In this document: piece after piece, positions 13,601 through 22,602 of the stretch
Numbering within the stretch: the stretch's first letter is position 1
How the letters are laid out: each line of letters opens with the position of its first letter
NCBI GenBank assembly: GCA_018907035.1
Contig: JACCIC010000096.1
Location: forward strand, 1,427,501 to 1,491,500
DNA length: 64,000 nt
DNA from: Sycobia sp. Sy_11
Lineage: Eukaryota > Arthropoda > Insecta > Hymenoptera > Epichrysomallidae
Direction of reading: 5' to 3'
Position numbers and translations under genes: made by a program
The notes under the pieces: model-generated
Told to the model about the DNA's origin: nothing
Database searches by the model: none
What the model saw: the letters and a program-made list of their open reading frames with translations, nothing else

Positions 13601-15661
13601 ACATTTTCTAAATTTATTATAATAGTTGAATCTTTATTCGAAGAAAATTGATATAGTGTATTGTTTAATACGCAATTTTTCAGGTTGAGCTAGTTTAAAT
13701 AAACAAATATTTTTATCGGTTTTACAGACATTATACAATACTATAATTATAATTATATAATGATAGCCAGATTGTCCTTATTTATAATCACCCCGACAGA
13801 ATTAGAAATAAAAACTACTAGTAAAAAATAAAATAAAAATAAGCAATATACTATTGCTCAGATCAAATCCTACCTGCTAAGCGAGCAGACGTGTTGTCAA
13901 AATTGCTCTCTCGTAATGTGTTAGGATAAATTACTTAAGTGTGTAATAATAAACTCTCATAGTGCAGGTAGCTGTGTACCGCTGTATACTCGTGTAGTGG
14001 GATTAGCTATGACATTCCCTCTAACAAACCAAATAGAATGGAAAATAATACTATCGCTAATACCTTCGACTGTGAAACTATATGGTATGCTAAAATTATC
14101 ACTACAAACAACATCTCAAAAAAAGAAGATGCTATAATTATAGAAATCGTTGAAGGACTAACCATTGGTGATTATATAGACAGAATTGAACAGCGGACTC
14201 ATACCAAAAATATAAGATATATATATTATATTTTGAAAATATAAAATATAAGATATATCTCCAAGATATCAGATAACAGGATGTGCGTTTTCTTTAACAA
14301 TAAAATTATAGTCTGTGAATTAAAACATAAAAAATCCAAATTAAGCATCTAATCCTTGCAATTTAACCCTATATAAATAATAACAAAAAGGAGTTAAAAT
14401 AATTTTATGTATTAATAATGTAAGAGCAGGTTGACATTACACATATCGTTCGATAACACTATCGATAACACCATTACCGGACACATTAATCAACAGAATC
14501 AACGGCATGTTTTATTTGCAAACAAACCGGTCACATAGCGAAAATGTGCTCAAAGGCTAAGGAGTATTATATGATTAAAAGAGGTAAAGAAAAATGCAAT
14601 AAATTAATATTAAAAACATGGGAGAATGAATGGAGCAACTTTAACCAAACAGCGATACATGAAATCTTGAAATTGAATCATTGAAATCTGAAACTTTCTA
14701 ACAGAAAAAGTACCTATATTGATTTGGACACTACAATTAAAATATCGACTACGACTAAAATATCGCATTGATACTTTTGTATCGATCATAGAATGTAATC
14801 AGTAGGTAAAAAATAAATAAGCAGATGAACCACACTATAAATTTATAAAAGAATATTTTTCAAATACACAAAACATGAACAATCCAAGTTATCAAATCAT
14901 GATGAAGGAATGCATCATTATAATTATATATGTAGCCATAAGTACCTATATATCTTTAAAATTATTGTTATATATAATATAACATTAACATTAAAATATT
15001 GTCATATATATATTATAATATTAACATGTGTACAAAATCACTAATAACCATTCTGTTCATATGACTGAAAATAAAAATAAATAAAACAAACTATTTTTAG
15101 TAAAGGATTTTCAATTTTTAGCTAATTGAATTAATGTATAAGATACTAAATAAAAAAAAGTTTAATATAATAAAAAAAATATTTTTATATTTGCTTCCAT
15201 GGTCATTTGTAAAAAAAGTAAAAATTAATTATAATTTATAATTTTTCGATTTTCAAATACATGCGTGAGATATAAATTGAAATTTAGTGATTTGATGCCA
15301 AAAACTAATTTTTAAAATCATAAATCACATTTCATATAGTATAATAACAGACGCTCTACCGGATCTCTATGGTATATGAAAAAGTTTTTTAAGTTTTAAT
15401 GATTATTTACTCTGCAGATAAATTTTCTTATATAACAATAGTAATTACAATTCTTTGTATATACTAGTAACAATTATACTACTCTCTGAATTTTATGTTA
15501 CTTGACACTAAAGTAAAGTGAAGTTGTAACTGACCTCTTACAGACAGATACTGTTTCCAGGTGTTCAGAAAATTTTAATTATAAGGTTCGGTAAGAATAC
15601 TACTACAAGATTTATATCTTTGTTAAATTGAACAATAAATATAATGTTATAAATAAATAAC

Positions 15662-15710
<49 letters not shown>

Positions 15711-16962
15711 CTGAAAGGAAAAATATGTATTTTGAATTGAAGATTTTCATTGATAATACCTTATCATTCTAACTTATGATATGTACTTTTTAGTTTCAAA
15801 TATCAGTGATGTAGCTTATAGTTTAATTTTTTACATGAGCTATTAACGGTAATTGAAATATTAAGTTATGTTGTCTTTTTACGTTATTTCTCATATCTAC
15901 AAATTTAATTTAGGAATTGTTTTTTTAAATTTTATACAAGGGATTTATTTTTTAAGAACTTGATTGCATTAGCATTATCAAAGGATTTTGTCTTGTTCTA
16001 TGGTATATATATATATCATAAGTAAAGTTATTTGCATATTATGAATCAATCTTGTTATTTATATTCTCAATAAATGTGCTCTGATGGATAAAAGAAGAAA
16101 GAAACCACTTATTACAAAAATTCTAAACAATGGCTTGCTGAATTCTATTACCGCAATTTAATGAAAATTATATAATGAGAAGGCTTCGTACTGTTAGGTC
16201 TCACAAACAAGGTGATTAGTGAAAGAACATATATATTTCAGCACTACCTATTTTGTCTTTAATTTGATATTAATCTAATATTAAAACTCTGATATCATTT
16301 ATATATAATTTATATAGATAAATCTGTAACTGTTAAAAAACATGAGATATTATTGCATACAAAATATTTTCTTTTTCAATTAACAAAAATTATGTTACCA
16401 AACTAATAACTTATGTCAGCCATCAATAACACCCAAATGTACGTATAAATAACGATAAAAAATTTGGCCACGCTGTATCATGAAATTAGCTTTATCATTC
16501 TGAAAACGCGCTATCAATTAAAGGGGAAATCGTCACAAAATTTTTACTCTATTTAACGACGACTATCGAACTAATCCTCTTACATTCCGTGCAGATCTGA
16601 TCTCGAATGTGGCTATTGCACGTCGAGGCTTCCCGCGCATGGGCTTCTCTGCGTGCTTCGGCGGCCCGATGTTCAACACCCTCCTTGGTCTCGGCTTGAC
16701 CTTTGGCATCGCCGCGATTCGCTCGCAGGGCTACCAAGTGCGCATACGCACGAGCGACATGGCGCCGGGGTGCCTGGCCTTTCTGCTCTGCTCCCTACTC
16801 GCCTCGCTACTCTATCTCGTGTCGACGGGCTTCGCGGCACGCAAGAGCTACGGCTACATGCTCTACAGCGTCTACGGAGTCTTCATGCTGATCAATATCC
16901 TCAGCGAGTTGCACATCATTCATCCGCTGGGGACGGATCATCGTCCAGACGATATGATCTGA
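3012..16962 (+). CDS. NCLX: mitochondrial sodium/calcium exchanger (NCLX/SLC8B1), N-terminus missing
   Basis: Eight exons join in frame: 3012-3229, 4287-4612, 6432-6512, 6976-7101, 10079-10408, 11253-11371, 12045-12195 and 16595-16962 (TGA). They give 572 residues; human NCLX has about 584. NCLX exports Ca2+ from the mitochondrial matrix in exchange for Na+ or Li+ across the inner membrane. The start has the family's cysteine-rich head (EDCAYVW, RCEW, TEDCEID), then a membrane helix. Alpha-1 repeat, about residues 71-110: NVAGVTILAFGNGSPDIF, with the ion-binding GNGSPD. A hydrophilic loop, about 208-300, follows and includes a PKA-type site RKQS (Ser265). Alpha-2 repeat, about 430-480: LAWGNSVGDLISNVA, split by the last intron, then GGPMFNTLLG. 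The GNS..D signature and the split loop distinguish it from NCKX and plasma-membrane NCX. The first coding exon was not identified; the acceptor at 3010-3011 is the best of several. AATAAA at 17287 may be the poly(A) signal. Confidence 0.93.
5026..5074. repeat. (CA)n microsatellite
   Basis: About 24 uninterrupted CA units, preceded by ACGCACG. Confidence 0.97.
5215..5560. repeat. dispersed repeat, copy 1 (foldback-family terminus motif)
   Basis: It begins with TAATAAATATTTTTGTATTG and TCTTACAG, a variant of the ATTTTTATCGGTCTTACAG motif that also occurs near 13700, 18200-18310 and 18581. After an A-rich tract it holds ATAATGACAGTTGGACTGTCC and a CACCCCCG stretch that recur in similar form near 13760-13795. 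At 5509-5545 lies CCAACGTTTCGGCTCGCTACGG. Copies differ by many substitutions and indels, so the elements look old. Class not determined. Confidence 0.55.
7102..10078. other. NCLX intron, about 3 kb
   Basis: AT-rich, with no recognised exon or complete transposon. The segment 8690-8830 is locally GC-rich (GCGAACGCGCTCGCGC followed by TATATAGA) and unlike its surroundings. It may be a promoter-like or transposon-derived piece, but no protein or terminus could be recognised. Confidence 0.5.
10574..10612. repeat. (TA)n microsatellite
   Basis: Uninterrupted AT dinucleotides directly beside the 3' (left) end of the SINE. Confidence 0.95.
10618..10810 (-). mobile_element. tRNA-derived SINE, copy 1
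   Basis: About 190 bases, closely matching the copy near 22397 (roughly a dozen differences by eye). On the minus strand the first 75 bases look like a tRNA: an A-box-like TGGCTCGATCTCTAGAG (complement of 10782-10797) and a B box GAGTTCAAATCC (complement of 10745-10756). A tRNA-unrelated body follows. These are internal RNA polymerase III promoter elements. It sits in the NCLX intron, antisense to the gene. The left flank is a (TA)n run, so no clean target-site duplication can be assigned; ATATTATCATATATA occurs on both sides but may be chance. Confidence 0.8.
13695..13830. repeat. dispersed repeat, copy 2
   Basis: AATATTTTTATCGGTTTTACAG followed by ATAATGATAGCCAGATTGTCC and a CACCCCG segment. 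Both parts recur in the same order in the 5215-5430 copy. It lies just upstream of the retroelement ORF1 remnant and could be part of that element's 5' region. Confidence 0.5.
14038..14690 (+). pseudogene. decayed retroelement ORF1 (gag-like) with CCHC zinc knuckle
   Basis: A 68-codon open frame from ATG 14038 (it includes EGLTIGDYIDRIEQRTHTKN) continues after a frame break as KISDNRMCVFFNNK. About 200 bases further on, another frame reads CFICKQTGHIAKMC (14508-14550), a CX2CX4HX4C zinc knuckle typical of ORF1/Gag proteins of retroelements. Frame changes and stops show that it is dead. No reverse transcriptase was found downstream, so the clade is uncertain; a non-LTR (LINE) ORF1 is my preferred reading. 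Confidence 0.6.
15665..15708. repeat. (TA)n microsatellite
   Basis: About 22 AT units in the last NCLX intron. Confidence 0.95.
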
Positions 16963-17039
16963 CATCAAATGGGACATGTGGTCAGGCGACCACGGGCACC
17001 GTGTCCTGGACAAACCTTTTTCGAGCGGGTGTATATATC

Positions 17040-17096
<57 letters not shown>
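17040..17096. repeat. (TA)n microsatellite in the probable NCLX 3' UTR
   Basis: About 27 TA units starting some 80 bases after the NCLX stop, before the likely poly(A) signal at 17287. It would therefore be transcribed into the 3' UTR. Confidence 0.95.
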
Positions 17097-17100
<4 letters not shown>

Positions 17101-17929
17101 CTCTAAAGTCCTAAATTATGTCTTAATTTTTTGTCAATGTTTATGTGAGGCTTTTTTATATTACAGCCGCAACCGGATATTCGAGATTATCCATCTACGG
17201 AACTGTGATTAATTTCATTTTATCTTTTACGAGGGATCTTTATACGGTGTTCATAGGATCTTTAGACTTCGAAACCTTTTGAAAGTAATAAAATTGATAT
17301 CAATTTACACAAACGTTTTTAATGATTGCTAATCAATGTCGGTGCACGTTCATACAATCTCACAAAATTTTATTATATGTACTATAGGACGATTTCAATT
17401 TTCAGATATTTATAACACAGGTCTGAATACTATTTTGTTTCTGAAAAATTTACATAAAGACGTTTGCAGAGTAATTTTACGCGGAGAATCCATATCCGTT
17501 CATAGGATCGTTCAATGTCATCGAGATTATTAGATATTTGAAATTATGTAGTCGACATTTGACCTTTTTGGTCTTTTTGAAAGTTCTACGTATGAGTTAT
17601 AGAGAATTTTATATCACTATTTTATCAATGGTATCATTTAATACTTCTTCAAAATCCATAGTATGATCAAATGTATGATTATATATGATTTTTATCGAGT
17701 ATTATGGTGATTTTCGTGGGATGTTTTTGACGCAGATATTTATTTATCAAATTGCATATTTGTTTATGATTGCAAACTTGTTTTCTGCAAAAATATGTGT
17801 ATCTAAGTATTTATACAATTACTGATTACGAATTTGAATACGAATTTAAAAATTTTCAGATAACGTATATAAGTGAGATATTGTATTTTGGTACATATTT
17901 TATGTAAGAGATTTTTAAGGATTGTTGTT

Positions 17930-17951
17930 GATGTTATCATGTGATAACATC
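17930..17951. repeat. short palindrome
   Basis: GATGTTATCA and TGATAACATC, perfect 10-bp arms around TG, immediately upstream of the large foldback element. Confidence 0.8.
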
Positions 17952-17956
17952 ATTTA

Positions 17957-18085
17957 ATGATTGTTATCGTTAAATTTATCCAAAGCAGCAAAAATTTCCT
18001 GCATTCATAATCTATCCGCAAGTTGATGCTTATGACTTAGAAATTGACAGATTTTTTAAAATTTTTATACAAATTTTTTTGACAA

Positions 18086-18144
<59 letters not shown>

Positions 18145-18372
18145 AGGCACTAGCTTATTTATTGAAATTATAGCCCGTTGAAATGACCTTGATAGAAAAT
18201 TAATAAATATTTTTATCGGTCTGACAGCTTTATAATATAATATATCAATATATTATATAAGTATTAATATCTTATATTATAAAGACTGCAAGGCCGATAA
18301 AAATACTTATTAATTTTCTATCAAGAGGTCATTTATTTAGCCGTAAATTCCAATAAATAAGCTAGTGCTTTC

Positions 18373-18415
<43 letters not shown>

Positions 18416-18542
18416 AAAAAATTTGTACAAAAATTTTAAAAAATCTGTCAGTTCCTAAGCCATAAGATCAACTTGTGAATTGATTATTTAATGCAGGAAA
18501 ATTTTGATATTCTTAGCTAAATTTCAAGATACCATTACAAGA
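17957..18542. mobile_element. large foldback (hairpin) element, MITE-like
   Basis: Two long inverted arms, about 17957-18240 and 18272-18542, pair around a loop of about 30 bases. Matching blocks include CCTGCATT / AATGCAGG near the outer ends, GACAGATTTTTTAAAATTTTT (18047) with its complement at 18435-18455, a (TA)n run in each arm, CACTAGCTTATTTATTG (18149) with its complement at 18351-18368, and GATAGAAAATTAATAA with TTATTAATTTTCTATC. Arms differ by scattered substitutions and TA-run length. There is no coding capacity, so it would be a non-autonomous DNA element. Exact ends and target duplication are unclear. Confidence 0.75.
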
Positions 18543-18580
18543 TAGAAATTGTACAAATATTTATATACACTATTATTATA

Positions 18581-18613
18581 TATTATAAAGACTGTAAGAC
18601 CGATAAAAATATT
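18581..18613. repeat. isolated copy of the foldback inner-arm sequence
   Basis: TATTATAAAGACTGTAAGAC and CGATAAAAATATT repeat the right-arm inner sequence at 18275-18309, in the same orientation. Confidence 0.65.
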
Positions 18614-21600
18614 TTTTAAATTAATTTAAAACAGTAAGGTATGTTTATTATACGCGTGTGTCGTGTGCGAGTATGGACCAGGTGTGAGCATATGCAAGCA
18701 GAAATACTGACATGGTAAATTTATGTATATATAAGAATTGCAAAGACTGTGTCTCACATTTCTCTGAATTTTTAACCGGTGTTGTCTCAAGAAAGTAAAA
18801 GGTATTTAATAGATTTATAGCATTTCTACCTCTTCTTTTCTTGTCTCTTCTCTGAACTCAAAAACTGAATTGAACCTATCGCACGTTTTTAAGTTGGACT
18901 AGTTATGAAGAACGATATATAATATATGTACAAATACAATGCATAACGATATATAATATATTTGAATATGATCAATTTGGTTCCAATTAAACGCTGTATT
19001 TCTCGAGCCATTTGCCTATATTTCATCAACCTATATTGGAATTTCCTAAAAAATTGATGAGTTTATTACAGATAGTAGCAGGGCATGTATCTACGTTGCT
19101 TTGGGCCTTCCTAGATTGAAAATTATGGCAGCAAATACCCTAGCAACATTTAATACTTATTTTAATTATATCTAGTCACATGTGCATCTTCTTCGTATTG
19201 TCTATAGATCGCTTTTGGTTAGTTAAGACAGCATTTCTCATAATTACACCTTGAATTTCTTTAATTAAAAAAACAAAGATTATCACTTATTTAAGTTCAC
19301 TAAGACTGGTATTAACTTATACAGGCTCGAAATTTTTTACTATTTACCTGAATTTAATGTATATGAAACAAAAATAATAAAAAGAAGTTATTCTAAACTT
19401 TATCGAGATTTCATAAATTTATACGGCAACAAAAAGTTAGAACCTAACGCTATATTTTAAGGTCCCGAATAATCACGATAGATATTAAATGAATAGGTAA
19501 CATAAATAATCTCTTAATTAAAAAAGTACATAAAACCGATGAGGTAGACTCACTCAATTCTATACCATATTCTAAGAAGAAATAGTAATAAACGATTATA
19601 TCAATATGTCAATAATATATCGCTAATATTTTTAATTGATATTACGGCAAGAGATATTCGAAATGCATTTAAATTTAAATATAATTAAGAGCGTGCCATA
19701 AGCAAAAACGAATAAAATAAATTCTTTTAAATCAATGACATCTTTTTTTTATCATCTTTTCTTCTCTCTTTTTTGAATTTAATGTTGGTATAGCTAGATT
19801 TCTGCATGTATAAATTTTTCTAGCTATAAATAGTTATGTTATAAATAAAATCGTACTTGCGACAGTTGTGATAGTAAACTATGTTAATAGTTCATAATTA
19901 TATTATAATGAATGTAGTTCTTCTCACCAACATTTTACGATCAATTATATGTCTTTCTGGTTTTGTTATGTTTTACTCGCTTTGTATATAATTTTTTTGA
20001 ATAAACCATTTATACATAAAATAGGTCGTTATCATAAATTATTGTTCAATTCAAATCTATACAATTACCGTTAAAATTATTTGTACGTTATTCGCCCAGG
20101 ATGCCAAAAGATAGCAAGGGTTTGACGGTTATTACGCGAACTCCTCTATAAACTCGCGTTTAAAGCTGTCAGATTGCCGTCATTCGCTCATCACGTAAAT
20201 CCTCTATAATCTTAGCTCATAATAGTCATTTGTATGCTTTAAACAATACAGAATCTTATCATGTTTCATATTAGCTTTTTTAAATACTTATTAACAAAAA
20301 TTGAAATAGAAAAATCCTTTAATTATGTGAATGAGTATGTATGACATATACATGCATTAAGATAATAATATGCTATTCTGCAATTAATTTTTCTTTTTAT
20401 CCTGGTTGAAAACTCGAGCTCAAACCCTCCAAGCTTGCTTCAATATTTGTTATTTCTTTTCTTGTAAGGCATCTATCACTGCCAACTTTACTATTTTCTC
20501 GACCATGCTTTATAGATCTATATGCACTGCGATAGATACGTGGATAAGCTAATAATCAATTGCGATAAAATATAAAAATTTTTAAATTTAAATTTTCTAT
20601 TAAATTTCCTACATTTAATAAGTAATGATTAAACTAATATTAATATGTACTGTATCATTGGATTGTTTAAGTAAATGTTTATATTATAATGCAGATGTGC
20701 ATAACTTTTGTTTTAAAATTTAAGTACATTATGTTTCGTTGTAGTAAATCAATATAATTCAAATCACGATTAATAAATGTATATTATGTTGAATGTAAAA
20801 TAAATATTGTTCTATTATATTAATTCGATTTTTATTATTTAGTAATTATATTTCTTTACTGATAATGAAAGCTCATAATGTGGGAAATTTCATAATAATA
20901 TAATAATGTAGCTTAAGACATATTCTAATTTAAAATTATAACGTATATTTATACGCTATTCTGTTTTTCAGTGTTTTTTTTCGCTAGGTGTTTCTATATA
21001 GTCGAACTAAAAATTCTTGTTTCGATCAGAAGGTAACTGTTGGTGGATGCTCACAACTTTATACTCATCTTGTCATACGCATTAGACTAGTATCAAGTTT
21101 TAATATTTGAATATCAGAATTGATTTCAAACTTTCAAACCTTCCGCCTCTATTAATGTAATATACTATTTAATTTCTTATTAATACATATAATTAATACA
21201 TTTTTATTTCTAAATTCAATCAAAAAGAAATTGAATGGGTTATTTTATACCTATTTTTTTATTTTATATACATTGCATTCATTAATACAAAAAAGTAAAA
21301 CCGAATGAAAAGAAACCTAATAATAAATATATAATTTTTATAATAATTATAAAATTGCTTCTATATCTATTTATAATTTATAAAATTGCTTCTCATTTAA
21401 ATTAAGCAGCCTTAAGAATATTAACAGTCTTCTATTCGAATTATTTGCTAATAGAATAATACGGCTATTTCATAACATTATTTACGAATATATTTCTAAA
21501 GATTACATAGTTATATTGATTTTTCAGTATAAGTTTTTTATATTGAGAATAACAAATGAAACGATTCACTTTGCAAAAAAAGAAAGAAAGAACGTGTCGA

Positions 21601-22385
21601 TAAACTGTGGTAGGGCTGTGGTAGGAGTGGAGATGGTCGCTGGGAGGGAGGAAGTTCTTCTCGCTATCAGTTGAAAAAAGAGAAATATACCAATGGGAGC
21701 TGTCACAGTAATGTCAGACAACGGTGGGGCGCGGGTTGAAATTAAATCAAATAGAAAGAAAAAGAAAGAGAGGAAAAGAGAGAGGTCGGAAGATGGGCAG
21801 TGGTTTTGAAAGAGAAGAGCGAAAGCGATGACCGAATTAAATTAAATAGAAGAAATTACGTGCAAGTGGTGAGAAAATCAGACACGGGCAGAGGACGGAT
21901 GACCTAAAGTATCCAAGCTGACGCGTGCAATATTATATGAGAATTATTTCCAGTCTGGAGCAAAGAGCTAAAAAGCTCCTTTGTCTCTGATCCATGCGTA
22001 CGTACCCTATTCTTCTGAATGGGCTAGAGATAGAACAGTTTTTACAGTTGAAATAACACTGCGAAGAGCTCGTGGTATTCTTTCTTTTTAGCTGGAGTAA
22101 TTGGGCTGTTTCCCTAATTAAAAAGGGAGTATTGAGGGAAAATGAAAAATCTCCAAGATAAACGGATTTCCGAATAAATTTGGCGAACCGGCTTGTTAAA
22201 TCTTTATTTCGAATTCTTGAGATGTTCTATATCAATCTGTCTCTGAATTGATCTTATATGTGTATATTATACATACCAATACAGATGCAGAACCTATTCC
22301 TTACAGCAGGTTTGAGTGAATACTTTACAATTAATATTGATTGTAGTTGTTAAGCTTAAGTTTTTTTAAAATAAGACTAGCTATT
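18614..22385. other. gene-free intergenic DNA
   Basis: Very AT-rich with no recognisable exon, RNA gene or transposon protein. The segment 21590-21910 is G- and A-rich on the + strand (AAAGAAAGAGAGG-like runs) and stands out from the AT background. Confidence 0.6.
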
Positions 22386-22588
22386 TTTTTTAATGGTATT
22401 TAACGTCGCTCTATTTATGCTTCCAAATACCGGTGCTCATCAGCGACGGAGGTCTACGATGTGTTTGTAAACAAAGCACATGTAAATAATTACAGCGGTG
22501 CCTGTGTCAATCGGCCAAGACCGGGATTTGAACTCGGATCACCAAGTTACTAGTCCTTCGCTCTAGCGATCGAGCCATCATAAATCTC
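22386..22588 (-). mobile_element. tRNA-derived SINE, copy 2, with target-site duplication
   Basis: Same element as the copy near 10618. Minus strand: A box complementary to 22561-22577, B box complementary to 22524-22535. The 14-base direct repeat TAAGACTAGCTATT flanks it exactly at 22372-22385 and 22589-22602. A T-run just inside the left repeat is the complement of the SINE's 3' A-tail. This is the classic outcome of LINE-driven target-primed reverse transcription. The perfect duplication suggests a relatively young insertion. Confidence 0.92.
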
Positions 22589-22602
22589 TAAGACTAGCTA
22601 TT

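Larger units (their letters stand above)
12196..16594. other. NCLX last intron, about 4.4 kb
   Basis: It separates the two halves of the alpha-2 repeat. It contains dispersed-repeat copy 2 (about 13695), a decayed retroelement ORF1 (14038-14690) and a (TA)n tract (15665-15708). No other coding signal was recognised. Confidence 0.7.

Noticed and set aside
3012..16962. K+-dependent exchanger (NCKX) or plasma-membrane NCX
   Set aside because: The cysteine-rich head, GNGSPD/GNSVGD repeats and short loop match NCLX; there is no Calx-beta domain.
16653..17114. Long overlapping frame over the last NCLX exon
   Set aside because: Shadow frame of GC-rich NCLX coding sequence running into (TA)n.
17040..17212. 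Open frames rich in alternating Ile-Tyr (also at 33300, 47500, 52620, 53600-54030)
   Set aside because: Pure translations of (TA)n microsatellites.
22397..22588. Functional tRNA gene on the minus strand
   Set aside because: The A and B boxes are present, but the unit is about 200 bases, has an A-tail and target duplication, and a second copy; it is a SINE.
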